Positions 17,062 to 26,518 of a stretch of 64,000 nucleotides of DNA are shown in pieces (position 1 is the stretch's first letter; each line of letters opens with the position of its first letter). The position numbers and the translations under genes were made by a program. This DNA comes from Methanolacinia petrolearia DSM 11571 (GTDB lineage Archaea > Halobacteriota > Methanomicrobia > Methanomicrobiales > Methanomicrobiaceae). The stretch spans positions 1,674,001-1,738,000 of the forward strand of contig NC_014507.1 of assembly GCF_000147875.1 (NCBI RefSeq), in the 5' to 3' direction. Below the pieces are notes generated by a model. That model was given only the letters and a program-made list of their open reading frames with translations, did no database searches and was not told where the DNA came from.

Positions 17062-19503
17062 ATGGAAAAAGAATATAATAATTCCAAAAGACCGGGAAGA
17101 AAGGCACTCTTTGTCGGTGCTACAGCCAGACCTGCCTCCGCACCTGAGATTAAGAGCGAAGATCCGGGTAAGGAATTTACCGCCCTGGTCCTTGAGACGA
17201 TAGACAAATTTTGTTCGGGAGAAAAAGAGGCCAGGATTCAGGCTGAGAATATCCCCGGAGAATATACCCCTGCGGCAGATTCAATAAACGGTTTGCTCGA
17301 CACCCTCGCATCCGCCGCCCCGGGAACAGGAGAAGAAAATTCCGGCGAACTCGAATCGCTGTTAAAAGATCTCGAGGAAAAACTCGGCTCTTCAGAAGAG
17401 GAACTGGAAACCGCAAGAGAAGAAGTCTCCAGGCTGAACGATATAATAAAGCAAAAAGAAGACGAGATACCGGAGACCCCCGAAGCGGACCTGAAGGAAC
17501 TTGAAGACAGGTATAATTCCGAGATTGAAGAATTAAAACAAAAGATCCTCCTAAAAGAAGAAGAGAGCCTGAAAAGAGCTGAAGAGATCCGGGCTGAACT
17601 CGAAGAGAAACTGCAGGATGCCGAATCCGGATTAAAAAGGGCGGAGGAAGAGAAAGAACAGCTTTCCGGTCGATACGAAGACAGGTTAAAACAGCAGACT
17701 CAGAAGGCTTCCGGACTTGAAGAGACCAACGGAAGGCTCTTAAAAGAGATAGAGAAATTAAAATCGGAATCCGGAAAGATCGACGAATTAAACAAAAAGA
17801 TCTCTCAGAAAGAGGAAGAGAAACGTGCCCTCCATGCCAGAATAACGCAGGCGGAAGAAGACAAAAAGAAACTTGTCAGGCAGAGCGGAGAGAAGATCGA
17901 ACAATACACGAACCGGATCGCCATTCTAGAAGACGAGAATAAAAAACTCTCTGAGAAACTCAACGAACTCTCCCTGAAAGAAAAAACAGAAAAGGAAGAG
18001 ATAAGAGCAAAAATCGCCGAAGTCGAAGTTTTGAAACAGAGATCAGAGACGATCGTCCAGCAAAACCCGATGCCTATCCTCCTGATGAACGCGGGATTCG
18101 ATATACTCGTTGCAAACTCGGCATATGAAGAGATGAGCGGAATATCCCTGCATAAAATCACGAAGATGAATGCGAGAGATTTCAAGATATTAAAGCAGGA
18201 AGGCGAAGGTCTCGGGTATGCAGTCAAGAACAAGACCCGTGCCAAAGGCGAGATAGAGATTGAGATGCCGTCCGGGATCCATATTCTCGAACAGTACTCA
18301 ATTCCCATATTAAACAATAATAAAGAGCTCAAAAATATCCTGGCGGTCTACAACGATATTACCGAAATAAGAAGAAAGGATGCAGAAATAGAGGAGATCA
18401 GGCAAAAAGAGAAAGAGGAGGCAAAAATACTCTCGGAAAGCGCCGATATTATCACCGAAAAGATGATCGGTATGACATCAGGCGACCTGACGGTAAAAGC
18501 AGAGATATTTAAAGGAGATCCCCTCGCAGTCCTGAAGACCAACTTCAATAAATCGGTCGAAGAATTCAGTAATCTGATCTCCGACATAAATGAAAAGGCA
18601 AATATCCTTGAAGGAACATCCGAAGAGCTCAGCACGAACAGCGACGATATAGCGAGGGCAAATGAAAACCTTGCCCTGGTTTCAGAAGAATCCGCCGAGT
18701 TCCTCAAAGACCTGATGGACAGGTTCGAAAAGATCAACCTCAGCATCTCCGACCTCTCGGCTTCTATAGAGGAGATCTCGAGCACATCCCAGGAGGTTAC
18801 AAAACAGGCGAACCAGGCGGCGGTCGAAGGAAAAAATGCAGCTGAAATAGGCAGGGAAGCCTCGGAAAAGATGGAAAATGTCGGAAAGATCTCACAGCAG
18901 AGCGTAACCGAGATCAATCTCCTCAACCAGGAGATGTACAAGATCAACGAGATCATAAAGCTCATCCGGGGCATTGCCGAACAGACGAACATGCTGGCTT
19001 TAAATGCAGCTATCGAAGCCGCGAGGGCAGGAGAACACGGACGCGGATTTGCTGTTGTTGCAGGAGAAGTCAAGAATCTTGCCGGCGAATCAAAGGAAGC
19101 GACGCAGAAGATCGAACAGCTTATATCCGGAATTCAGCAGAACAGCGACAAGACTGTAGAATCCATGAGACATGCCGACGAAGAGATCCAGGCCGGCATT
19201 ACAAGTGTAAACCAGGCTGTAGAAGCGCTCAACAACATAGCACGGGACATTGAAGTGGCTTCAAGAGGCATCACGGAGATCTCGCACGCGACCGAAACGC
19301 AGGCAAACGATATCAATGCATTCATGAGAAACATCGAGGAGGCCAATGCCCTCGCCAGCGGCAACCTTGAAAAGCTAGAAGGAATGGCCGCTATGGCAGA
19401 GGAGATCAGCGCAACAACCGAGGAAGTGGGAAGCATATCCCACGAAATGCACGATCTTTCCTCGGACCTGCAGAACACGATGAAAAAGTTCAGGATGGAT
19501 TAA
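17062..19503 (+). CDS. Cytosolic methyl-accepting chemotaxis protein with long coiled coil and PAS
   Basis: 813 residues, no TM segment, so probably a cytoplasmic receptor. Order: a short HAMP-like N-terminal unit (about 33-90), a very long Glu/Lys coiled coil (about 95-335), a PAS domain (about 340-440, [25 protein letters not shown]), a HAMP-like segment (about 460-510), and the MCP signalling hairpin with tip [20 protein letters not shown] and [15 protein letters not shown]. Gln/Glu pairs in the signalling helices are potential methylation sites for the CheR encoded next. It is co-transcribed with the ParA gene (five-base gap). The PAS domain may sense redox state or a ligand. Confidence 0.93.
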   Translation: MEKEYNNSKRPGRKALFVGATARPASAPEIKSEDPGKEFTALVLETIDKFCSGEKEARIQAENIPGEYTPAADSINGLLDTLASAAPGTGEENSGELESLLKDLEEKLGSSEEELETAREEVSRLNDIIKQKEDEIPETPEADLKELEDRYNSEIEELKQKILLKEEESLKRAEEIRAELEEKLQDAESGLKRAEEEKEQLSGRYEDRLKQQTQKASGLEETNGRLLKEIEKLKSESGKIDELNKKISQKEEEKRALHARITQAEEDKKKLVRQSGEKIEQYTNRIAILEDENKKLSEKLNELSLKEKTEKEEIRAKIAEVEVLKQRSETIVQQNPMPILLMNAGFDILVANSAYEEMSGISLHKITKMNARDFKILKQEGEGLGYAVKNKTRAKGEIEIEMPSGIHILEQYSIPILNNNKELKNILAVYNDITEIRRKDAEIEEIRQKEKEEAKILSESADIITEKMIGMTSGDLTVKAEIFKGDPLAVLKTNFNKSVEEFSNLISDINEKANILEGTSEELSTNSDDIARANENLALVSEESAEFLKDLMDRFEKINLSISDLSASIEEISSTSQEVTKQANQAAVEGKNAAEIGREASEKMENVGKISQQSVTEINLLNQEMYKINEIIKLIRGIAEQTNMLALNAAIEAARAGEHGRGFAVVAGEVKNLAGESKEATQKIEQLISGIQQNSDKTVESMRHADEEIQAGITSVNQAVEALNNIARDIEVASRGITEISHATETQANDINAFMRNIEEANALASGNLEKLEGMAAMAEEISATTEEVGSISHEMHDLSSDLQNTMKKFRMD

Positions 19504-19566
19504 ATTCGTGTCAAAATTCCATAACTTATTATTTTTAAAAGCATAACTAAAACTAAAGGTTCTTTC

Positions 19567-20364
19567 ATGGAGGATAACGATTTTCTTTTGCTCAAGAGAA
19601 GTATTGAAAGGCTTCTCGCAATACAGTGCGGATCATACAAGGAAGATTACATAAAACGCCGTGTGCTGTCCCGGATGAGGATTCGGGGAAAAGAGAACTA
19701 TAAAGATTACAACACCGTCCTTGTCGCGGAAAAAGACGAGCAGGAGGCGCTCAGAAACGCACTTACAATAAATGTCACGAAATTCTGGAGAGACAAAGAG
19801 GTCTTCGACCTGATAAAGAGCGACATTATTCCCGATATAATAAGAAGAAAGGGAAAAGCGAGGATATGGAGTGCAGGATGTTCGACGGGAGAAGAGCCTT
19901 ACACTCTCGCCCTGATCGCATACGATCTCACACGCCTCAAACCCGACTCGCAGGTTACGATATATGCAACCGACATCGACAGGGAAGTCCTGAAAAAGGC
20001 CAAAGAAGGGATATACGACTCCAAATCTCTCGAAAACCTCTCGGAAGGCCAGATAAGGAGGCACTTCACCCAGATTGAAGACGGAAAATTCCAGGTCAAG
20101 CAGCACCTGAAGGACATGGTGCGGTTCTCATGGCACGACCTCATGAGCGGAAAACCTGCGGCGAATTACCTGGATATCGTTACATGCCGCAATGTGACAA
20201 TTTACTTTACGGAGCAGCAGAAGAACGATCTCGCAAAGATGTTCCACCCGGCGCTTGTAATGGACGGCTATTACATCATGGGAAAAACAGAATTCATGGC
20301 AAGAGAGCTTGAAAGCCTCTATAAGCCGTACAATGCGCTTCAAAAAATATACAAGAAAGCATAA
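19567..20364 (+). CDS. cheR: Chemotaxis methyltransferase CheR
   Basis: Transfers methyl groups from S-adenosylmethionine to glutamates of chemoreceptors. 265 residues: helical N-domain (1-65), the INVTKFWRDKEVF motif at 69-81, SAM-binding ARIWSAGCSTGEEPY at 98-112, ATDIDREVL, and the family's CRNVTIYF segment. ATG at 19567; TTTAAAAGC at about 19533-19541 could be a weak TATA element, so it may have its own promoter 63 bases after the receptor gene. With ParA and the receptor it forms a compact chemosensory module that lacks CheA/CheW here; those must be supplied from elsewhere. Confidence 0.95.
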   Translation: MEDNDFLLLKRSIERLLAIQCGSYKEDYIKRRVLSRMRIRGKENYKDYNTVLVAEKDEQEALRNALTINVTKFWRDKEVFDLIKSDIIPDIIRRKGKARIWSAGCSTGEEPYTLALIAYDLTRLKPDSQVTIYATDIDREVLKKAKEGIYDSKSLENLSEGQIRRHFTQIEDGKFQVKQHLKDMVRFSWHDLMSGKPAANYLDIVTCRNVTIYFTEQQKNDLAKMFHPALVMDGYYIMGKTEFMARELESLYKPYNALQKIYKKA

Positions 20365-20387
20365 ATTTGCTATAAACGGGTCCAATC

Positions 20388-20448
20388 CTTTAGATTCCCT
20401 GTCCTAACTCCGATAACCTTTTTAGCTCTTTGTTCTCTCATGCCTTTC
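20388..20448 (+). repeat. Conserved leader of the third family B array
   Basis: TTTAGATTCCCTGTCCTAAC and TTTTTAGCTCTTTGTTCTCTC closely match the leader at 15130-15193. Parts of it (CTCTTTG...CTCTCATGCC) recur as linkers between later units in the array. Confidence 0.6.
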
Positions 20449-20484
20449 TCCGGCGACCCCGGCACCGGCGAGGGGTCGTCTGAC
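20449..20484 (+). repeat. Family B unit B7, 36-base deletion remnant
   Basis: Only the two ends remain: the left terminal sequence GGCGACCCCGGCACCGGCG is fused to the right end GAGGGGTCGTCTGA, removing all inner hairpins. The closing inverted repeat itself survives. Confidence 0.75.
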
Positions 20485-20496
20485 TTGGCCATTTTA

Positions 20497-20779
20497 GCGA
20501 CCCCGGCACCGGCGGCCAGGTCCGCCGGACGGCCCCTACCCAGGGGCCTTGCCTTAAGATAATTCTCTCATTGCACGCCCGGGGACCGGCGAGGGTCCCC
20601 GGACTGTTGAAGTTAGTTTTTTTTTCCGGTACTTCTTTCCGTACACGCCTTGAGTACACCGCGTCCCGCCACGTAGGGGATACTCGTCTATCCCCGGAGT
20701 GGCCTGTCACGATAGAGAGGCCCCGCGGTCGGGGCCGGTCCGCGGGCCTGCTGTGCGGCTCGCGGCGAGGGGTCGTCGA
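20497..20779 (+). repeat. Family B unit B8
   Basis: Complete apart from the first few bases of the left terminal repeat. The first inner hairpin has an enlarged loop (GGCGGCCAGGTCCGCC), shared with B9-B11. The last stem is CCGCGGGCC...GGCTCGCGG, with a G-T pair where other units have A-T. The ~36-base insert seen after B4 follows it. Confidence 0.85.
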
Positions 20780-20846
20780 CAATGCACCTAATGAATATCT
20801 GATCAAGGTCGTCTGATTTGGCCATTTTAGTACGTTCAGATCTTTC

Positions 20847-21132
20847 TCAGGCGACCCCGGCACCGGCGGCCAGGTCCGCCGGACGGCCCCTCCCCAGGGG
20901 CCTTGCCTTAAGATAATTTTCTCATGGCACGCCCGGGGACCGGCGAGGGTCCCCGGACTGTTGAAATTAGTTTTTTTTCCGGTACTTCTTTCCGTACACG
21001 CCTTGAGTACACCGCGTCCCGCCACGCAGGGGATACTTGTCTATCCCCGGAGTGGCCTATCACAAGGAGAGGCCCCGGGGTCGGGGCCGATCCGCGGGCC
21101 TGCTGTGCGGCTCGCGGCGAGGGGTCGTCTGA
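20847..21132 (+). repeat. Family B unit B9
   Basis: Complete unit with right end GGGGTCGTCTGA and linker ending CAGATCTTTC. The last stem has the G-T pair version (CCGCGGGCC / GGCTCGCGG). The second hairpin loop is CCC with the T lost (CCCCTCCCCAGGGG). Confidence 0.85.
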
Positions 21133-21162
21133 CTTGCCCATGTTAGTACGTTCAGATCTTTC

Positions 21163-21445
21163 TCAGGCGACCCCGGCACCGGCGGCCAGGTCCGCCGGAC
21201 GGCCCCTCCCCAGGGGCCTTGCCTGAAGATAATTCTCTCATTGCACGCCCGGGGACCGGCAAGGGTCCCCCGGGCTGTTTTATTTATTTTGCTACGACAG
21301 GTTCCTTTCCGTAGACGCCTTGAGTACACCGCGTCCCGCCACGCAGGGGATACTCGTCTATCCCCGGAGTGGCCTATCACAAGGAGAGGCCCCGAGGTCG
21401 GGGCCGGTCCGCGGGCCTGCTGTGCGGCTCGCGGCGAGGGGTTGC
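21163..21445 (+). repeat. Family B unit B10
   Basis: Complete unit. Its middle is of the second type (TTTTATTTATTTTGCTACGACAGG rather than the TTGAAGTTAG version), and the right end switches to GGGGTTGCCAAAG. The third hairpin is extended by pairing GCCCG with CGGGC. Confidence 0.85.
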
Positions 21446-21495
21446 CAAAGATGTGAGCGAGAGAGACCACAGCTCTTTGCTCTCTCTTGCCTTAC

Positions 21496-21780
21496 TCAGG
21501 CGACCCCGGCACCGGCGGCCAGGTCCGCCGGACGGCCCCTGCCCAGGGGCCTTGCCCTGAGATAATCATCTCATGGCACGCCCGGGGGACCGGCAAGGGT
21601 CCTCCGGGCTGTTTTATTTATTTTGCTACGACAGGTTTCTTTCCGTACACGCCTTGAGTACACCGCATCCCGCCACGCAGGGGATACTCGTCTATCCCCG
21701 GAGTGGCCTATCGCAAGGAGAGGCCCCGGGGTCGGGGCCGGTCCGCGAGCCTGCCGTGCGGCTCGCGGCGAGGGGTTGCC
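21496..21780 (+). repeat. Family B unit B11
   Basis: Complete unit with the second-type middle and the GGGGTTGCC right end. It is joined to the next unit by the CTCTTTGTTCTCTCATGCC linker that also forms part of the array leader. Confidence 0.85.
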
Positions 21781-21828
21781 AAAGATGTGATCGAGAGATA
21801 ACACAGCTCTTTGTTCTCTCATGCCTTT

Positions 21829-21979
21829 TTCGGCGACCCCGGCACCGGCGGCCGAGCCGCCGGACGGCCCCTGCCCAGGGGCCTTGCCTTAAGATAATCT
21901 TCTCATGGCACGCCCGGGGACCGGCAAGGGTCCCCTGGGCTGTTTTATTTATTTTGCTACGACAGGTTCCGTTCCGGTT
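21829..21979 (+). repeat. Family B unit B12, truncated terminal unit, with tail
   Basis: First three hairpins plus the start of the middle region; it stops at GACAGGTTCCGTTCCG. The following tail to about 22045 contains CGCCCGTCATGAGGATTTT, matching the tail after B6 near 16090. Confidence 0.8.
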
Positions 21980-22040
21980 CCAATAAAAAGTGTGGATTTT
22001 CATTAATTTTTATGTGACTAAATCGCCCGTCATGAGGATT

Positions 22041-22298
22041 TTATATGAGGTATTTTTCCTCTTCAGGCTCAGCGACTTTTTCTTCCTTTTGTGTAAACTT
22101 CCTGAGCATCTCCTTCTTCTCGTGAATCCTCTTTATCTCGGCACGAACAATCAGGAAATTAATTGCAATCACGACTATAACAAGCGTCAGGCCGACTCCG
22201 AGCATGACGCCCTGTGTCGTAAAAAAGAGCGCCAGCAGCAGGACTACAAATGAGATCAAATAGAAAATAACCCATGTTCTTACTTCATCAAATTCCAC
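22041..22298 (-). CDS. Small two-helix membrane protein
   Basis: 85 residues with two TM helices (about 8-28 and 32-52) and a highly charged C-terminal tail (AEIKRIHEKKEMLRKF, then EKVAEPEEEKYLI), probably cytoplasmic. Length, hydrophobic pattern and codon use support a real gene; I recognise no family. Its stop codon lies in the tail of the third family B array. It is divergent from the gene at 22418. Confidence 0.65.
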   Translation of the reverse strand: MEFDEVRTWVIFYLISFVVLLLALFFTTQGVMLGVGLTLVIVVIAINFLIVRAEIKRIHEKKEMLRKFTQKEEKVAEPEEEKYLI

Positions 22299-22417
22299 CT
22301 GAAACCCCTTCCCGGCAATTTATCTTCAAAACTACAATTTGTATTCTGACTTTTTAAATAATTTCTGTTTGAAATATTTATAGAATCTTTTTTTAATTTT
22401 CAGGAACATCAACTATT

Positions 22418-23206
22418 GTGGATAAAAAAGACTTTCTGACTTTCCTGGCTGCAATTATTTTTGTCCTGATAATCGCAATCGTGACACATCCTCCTGATTT
22501 CGGTTCACAGGAGCCGGATCTGTCGCAAAATACGAATCCTGGAAGCAGTCAGTCGGATTACTGCAGCGAATCTTCCTGCTGCTATGACAACGTTCAGTAT
22601 ACCTATATCGTTGAAAGAACCGATCCCCCGTATACCATCAGTTACAATACAAACCTCGATGAGATATATGCGGCCGGTGCAAACGGCTATCCCCGGCTCC
22701 GTCTTCCCGGAAACGATTATGTTCCTGTAGGAAATTATTATGCCCCCGATAAATACGCCAACAGCCAGCCGACGAATATGGACGGCTTTACCACTTCGGA
22801 TCTCTTTTCGTCCGACATCTGGGGAGGAGAAACCGGCGATGTCATGACAATCGCATATATGAACGGCAGCAAGAGCGGATTTTCAGAGATCTTCGGCGTC
22901 CCTTACTTTCTATGGAGGATAAACTGCACCATGACGCCCAGCGGAAACCCGGCCTATTCGAGGCTCATGTGGGTTCTTGTCGACTCTGCAACCGGCGATG
23001 TCATAACTGGCGGAAATCTCTTTCCCGAAGGCCGGATTGTAATGGATGCCTCGGTGGCGAACAAAGAGATGTACTTCATAATCGAGGCGAAGAACGTGAA
23101 GTCGTTCACCCTCGAGCTCCAGACGCCCGGGATCTCTTATAAAAATGCATACCCGAAACCAGCCGAAGCATCGCTTATGAGCTTCCTGAATACGATGGAA
23201 AATTGA
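22418..23206 (+). CDS. Membrane-anchored extracytoplasmic protein, unknown
   Basis: 262 residues starting at GTG. One N-terminal hydrophobic helix (about 7-24) acts as signal anchor. A Ser/Asn/Pro linker and a Cys cluster (DYCSESSCCYDN, about 47-58) follow, then a beta-rich domain with many Tyr, Asn and Gly residues and a lone Cys in WRINCTM. It is probably exposed outside the cell. TATA-like ATATTTATAG lies at about 22374-22383, giving a short leader. The family is not recognised. Confidence 0.68.
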   Translation: MDKKDFLTFLAAIIFVLIIAIVTHPPDFGSQEPDLSQNTNPGSSQSDYCSESSCCYDNVQYTYIVERTDPPYTISYNTNLDEIYAAGANGYPRLRLPGNDYVPVGNYYAPDKYANSQPTNMDGFTTSDLFSSDIWGGETGDVMTIAYMNGSKSGFSEIFGVPYFLWRINCTMTPSGNPAYSRLMWVLVDSATGDVITGGNLFPEGRIVMDASVANKEMYFIIEAKNVKSFTLELQTPGISYKNAYPKPAEASLMSFLNTMEN

Positions 23207-23213
23207 TTATTGA

Positions 23214-23822
23214 TTAGCTGAGAACCTTTGCATATTCTTCGGCAAGATTTGTCATAAGAATATTCATCTGTTCGATCTCAACCTTCAGTTCTATAATATC
23301 GGCCTGCATGAAGAGCGGGACCAGGTTCATATTAACTCCATTGATCCTGGTCTGCGCCGAATGCAGTTTGTTCCTTGCGGATGCCAGTGCGGCGTCGCTG
23401 GCTTTCATCTCGTTCAGCCAGTTCTCCTCTTCATAATACGCGGCATAATAATCGGCATTGTCCCTGTGCTCCACCACATTGGCAAGCTCCCTCATGGATG
23501 TAACAAGCTCGAGATACGTGCAGGACATCGTCCTTAACGCATAGATTCTTCTCGTATCATCTTCATTATCGGGATTTGCTTCGGAGAGAGTATCGAAGAC
23601 AGTCGAAAACTGAAGTTCGGCCGCCGACAGCTGGGCACGGATATTCCCCGGGCTTTCGCTGTTCCAGTCTATAGAAGAGACCCTCGACTCCGCATCCTTC
23701 ATCAGAAGTTCCATCTGGTCGATATCGACCGTATCCCCGCCGCCCAGGACGGAACACCCCGCAGTAAAACAAAATAAAAAAACTGTTATCAAAAGCGACA
23801 AAGAAAGCATTTTTTTCAGCAT
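23214..23822 (-). CDS. Helical lipoprotein
   Basis: 202 residues. The signal peptide (core LSLLITVFLFCF) ends in a clear lipobox, FTAGC, placing the lipid-modified Cys near residue 23. The mature part is almost wholly alpha-helical with regular heptad-like spacing (AELQFSTVFDTLSEAN, LELVTSMRELANVVEHRDNADYYAAYYEEENW), suggesting an extended helical bundle. Its stop codon is eight bases from that of the convergent gene at 22418-23206. Function is unknown. Confidence 0.72.
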   Translation of the reverse strand: MLKKMLSLSLLITVFLFCFTAGCSVLGGGDTVDIDQMELLMKDAESRVSSIDWNSESPGNIRAQLSAAELQFSTVFDTLSEANPDNEDDTRRIYALRTMSCTYLELVTSMRELANVVEHRDNADYYAAYYEEENWLNEMKASDAALASARNKLHSAQTRINGVNMNLVPLFMQADIIELKVEIEQMNILMTNLAEEYAKVLS

Positions 23823-23944
23823 AACAACAATATCCCCAATACCCGCTTGTTTGTTATATAAAGAATATAATTTTGATTCTTAAATATATTGGCAGGAGTC
23901 CGACCGTCCTGCCCGATCGTTTTTATCCCCGCACCGTTACGGGA

Positions 23945-24160
23945 TCATTCCGCCTTTTCTATGATGATCCTGATCCGGTCACCCTCTTTTAACCCGTGAC
24001 CTTTGGGAATATCGATATTGAACCAGAGACCCTTTGGATTTCCCTCATCGGCCTTTGCATTGTCCTGGTGCGTTCCCTGGTTCATCAGGCAGTCTTTTTC
24101 CGAATTGATATTTGCGACGAATTCTATATCGGATACGAACTCCAAAATTCTTTCAGACAT
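23945..24160 (-). CDS. Small acidic protein, unknown
   Basis: 71 residues with a C-terminal beta-strand pattern (LWFNIDIPKGHGLKEGDRIRIIIEKAE) resembling the end of an AbrB/SpoVT-like or small-barrel fold. Single cysteine at C24. No RNA or membrane motif. The gene is weakly supported by codon pattern and by lying in line with the next small regulator on the same strand. Confidence 0.5.
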   Translation of the reverse strand: MSERILEFVSDIEFVANINSEKDCLMNQGTHQDNAKADEGNPKGLWFNIDIPKGHGLKEGDRIRIIIEKAE

Positions 24161-24219
24161 CAGGAATTATTCGCAAAAAAAATATTTTAATTTAACGAAA
24201 AAGGAAAGATAATGATTAT

Positions 24220-24471
24220 TCAGGCTGTTCTGGCAGTAACCCGCCATGTGGTGCTGTTCGAATAGCTCCACCGCGAAATCTCAAGTTCGTCGCAGATCTC
24301 AGCAAGGATTGCAAGATTGGTACCCACTTCTTTGGGAGACAAACCCAAATCTTTGGCGATATATTTCGATTTGAAGTAATGTTTGCCTTTTTCCAAACCC
24401 GATTTCAGATAATAGAGGATTTTATGCTGAGTGCCCGAATATTTTTCAAGCATATCGATTTTAGAGCTCAA
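24220..24471 (-). CDS. Small winged-helix DNA-binding protein (DUF7123-like)
   Basis: 83 residues. The pattern KILYYLKSGLEKGKHYFKSKYIAKDLGLSPKEVGTNLAIL, described as helix, strand and recognition helix, is that of the short archaeal winged-helix proteins (DUF7123-like), and the C-terminal WSYSNSTTWRVTA forms the wing strand. It is probably a transcriptional regulator; its targets are unknown. The 200-base upstream gap is AT-rich, with several possible TATA boxes. Confidence 0.75.
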   Translation of the reverse strand: MSSKIDMLEKYSGTQHKILYYLKSGLEKGKHYFKSKYIAKDLGLSPKEVGTNLAILAEICDELEISRWSYSNSTTWRVTARTA

Positions 24472-24670
24472 ATTAACTACCTCCGAGAGACAACACCATA
24501 TTAGTCATCCACATATATATACTTTCCTGTATAATTTTACAAATTTCTGCCCTATCCATAATCCAATTATGAATATAAACCGTAATTATTGAGATCAGAT
24601 TTAATTATGATCCAAAAATATACTCTCTTCAATATTTTAGATAAGAATTATTGGATAAAATAATAATAGA

Positions 24671-26518
24671 TCATTCAATTGGGAATTTCCCTATTTTTTC
24701 AATCAGGCCCGCTATAACGGTATCTCTCATTCCTTCAACGAATTTTATAGAGCCGACTACGAGGTGACCCCCACCGTTTACACCGCCTCCGATGATCTCT
24801 TCACGAAGCTCCCTGACCATCCGGGGTATGTTCATAAGGACGCCTCTTGAACGGATTACTGCAAAATCCGGCCCGACACCGAGTGTTACCACAGGGCTGC
24901 CTTCGTTTTCCTTACAGAGAATATCGTGTATCTCGCCTGAGGTCTTGCCGGGCGGAGGGAACGTAAACCTGTGCGCATAGATCTCGACATCGATCGTGAA
25001 AAGGCGGGCATCGTTCTCAAGAACGGACCTCTCCACGTGCGGCATCGAGGTCTCGATCTGCTCCTTGATGGCGAGATTCGCCTCTGCAACCAGAAGGGAT
25101 ACAAGCCTCTTGTGTCTCCCGGTGTTGTCGTTCAGGTTCAGGATATCCTTTACGATCTCTCTTCCGTCATTGAACCTCAGCCAGAACTGTTCGTAATCCA
25201 GGGCAAGCGCGATATCCTTGCAGTCGTCTTCGGAATAGGTATCCTCGACAAGCTGAAGGTATTTCGCTCTCTCCGGGGCCTCGCTTCTGTCACCTACGGC
25301 AGCAACCGCAGGGAAATGGCGTATGGACTCTTCGACCGGAGGATAGATCATCCTTGCAAGTTCAGCCCCGAGCATTCCGGCGGTAACCCCGAAATCTCCT
25401 CCGACGTGGTAAGGATTGACATGGGCGGTCAGGAATGCATCGGTCGACTCGTCCGGGTGGTGGTGATCCACGACAAGTATAGTCAGGTCGTACACCTTTG
25501 CCATCCTGTATGAAGGTTCGTCCTCTTCGGTCGAACCGTTGTCCATCATCAGGATCAACGGCAGTTTCTGCCCGTATTTGATATTGTCCTTCAGTGCGTA
25601 ATCGAGGTCCCTTGTAACATCCTCGATCTCGTAGAACGGCGCCTTTGACGGAGCACGCTTGAACAGGTGGCTCTCAAGGTCCGGGTCGCCGCCTTCGTCA
25701 CGGATAAGAGAAGTTATCGCCCTCTCAACAGATACTGCGGCTACGATACCGTCGGCATCTGCGTGGTGGCGGAGAATGACAGGCTGGTTCGTAAAGATCG
25801 CCTTTCGTATGTGAAACGCCACATCCTTCATCGCGGGCTTCAGCATTTCAAGGACCTCGCTCTCTATCATGAACGGAAGGTCCTCGGGGTATGCCCTGTC
25901 GTCGAGAGCCTTCTCGATACGCTTCAGGACCAGATTCTTATCCTCTTCTGAAAGAACCTCCATATGGCTGACTTCAAGCTGGAGCTGGTCGTTTCTCATC
26001 ATGACCTCTCCGCTGACATGCACTATGTCACCGAGTTCGACCTCGGGATACGCTCTCTTGCCTGCCTCTATGAAAGCCGCCGCATTCTCCTTTCCGGTCT
26101 CGTCTATAAGCGTGAAGATAGTAGGCCCGCTCGTCTGCTTGATCTGGGCGATCTCCACGTCGAGGCTGACATTGTTGCCGACCCTGCTCCTGAGATCGCC
26201 GAGCCTTGTCTGGGGCCTTTTGCAGGCGACATTGCTTACCTCGTAATTCCGGATCGTTACCTCTTCGAGATCGATATTCCCGTTGTCCCGGATATTCCTC
26301 ACGAGGACAAGAAGTTTGTCGCCTTCATTATGCTCGGTTTTTACGTTGCTTATATGAATCAGGCCTTTGATATGGCTGTTTAAGTAAACGAAAGTTCCGA
26401 ATTTTGCAAATCCCTGCACCTTCACTTCATATACGTTTCCGGTTACGATATCGCTCAGTTCGCATCCCGAACCGAGACGATAGACCATGTTATCGCTGTT
26501 TTCCATTGAATTATTCAC
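24671..26518 (-). CDS. RecJ-like DHH phosphoesterase with S1 and OB domains
   Basis: 615 residues in the archaeal RecJ-like arrangement. An S1 domain covers about 22-90 (GNVYEVKVQGFAKFGTFVYL) and an OB-fold nucleic-acid-binding domain about 105-190. The DHH catalytic domain starts near 225, with HHADADG at 251-257, MMDNGST at 324-330 and VVDHHHPDES at 349-358. A DHHA1 domain ends in GGGVNGGGHLVVGSIKF. Such proteins are single-strand-specific exonucleases or partners of the archaeal replisome (GAN-type). Its start overlaps the end of the PhoU/TrkA-C gene by eight bases, so it is the last gene of the rnz-mgtE-phoU set. Confidence 0.88.
   Translation of the reverse strand: MNNSMENSDNMVYRLGSGCELSDIVTGNVYEVKVQGFAKFGTFVYLNSHIKGLIHISNVKTEHNEGDKLLVLVRNIRDNGNIDLEEVTIRNYEVSNVACKRPQTRLGDLRSRVGNNVSLDVEIAQIKQTSGPTIFTLIDETGKENAAAFIEAGKRAYPEVELGDIVHVSGEVMMRNDQLQLEVSHMEVLSEEDKNLVLKRIEKALDDRAYPEDLPFMIESEVLEMLKPAMKDVAFHIRKAIFTNQPVILRHHADADGIVAAVSVERAITSLIRDEGGDPDLESHLFKRAPSKAPFYEIEDVTRDLDYALKDNIKYGQKLPLILMMDNGSTEEDEPSYRMAKVYDLTILVVDHHHPDESTDAFLTAHVNPYHVGGDFGVTAGMLGAELARMIYPPVEESIRHFPAVAAVGDRSEAPERAKYLQLVEDTYSEDDCKDIALALDYEQFWLRFNDGREIVKDILNLNDNTGRHKRLVSLLVAEANLAIKEQIETSMPHVERSVLENDARLFTIDVEIYAHRFTFPPPGKTSGEIHDILCKENEGSPVVTLGVGPDFAVIRSRGVLMNIPRMVRELREEIIGGGVNGGGHLVVGSIKFVEGMRDTVIAGLIEKIGKFPIE

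Noticed and set aside
20388-22045. CRISPR array.
   Set aside because: Units are ~285 bases and conserved throughout; there are no unique spacers of 30-40 bases between short repeats and no cas genes in the window.
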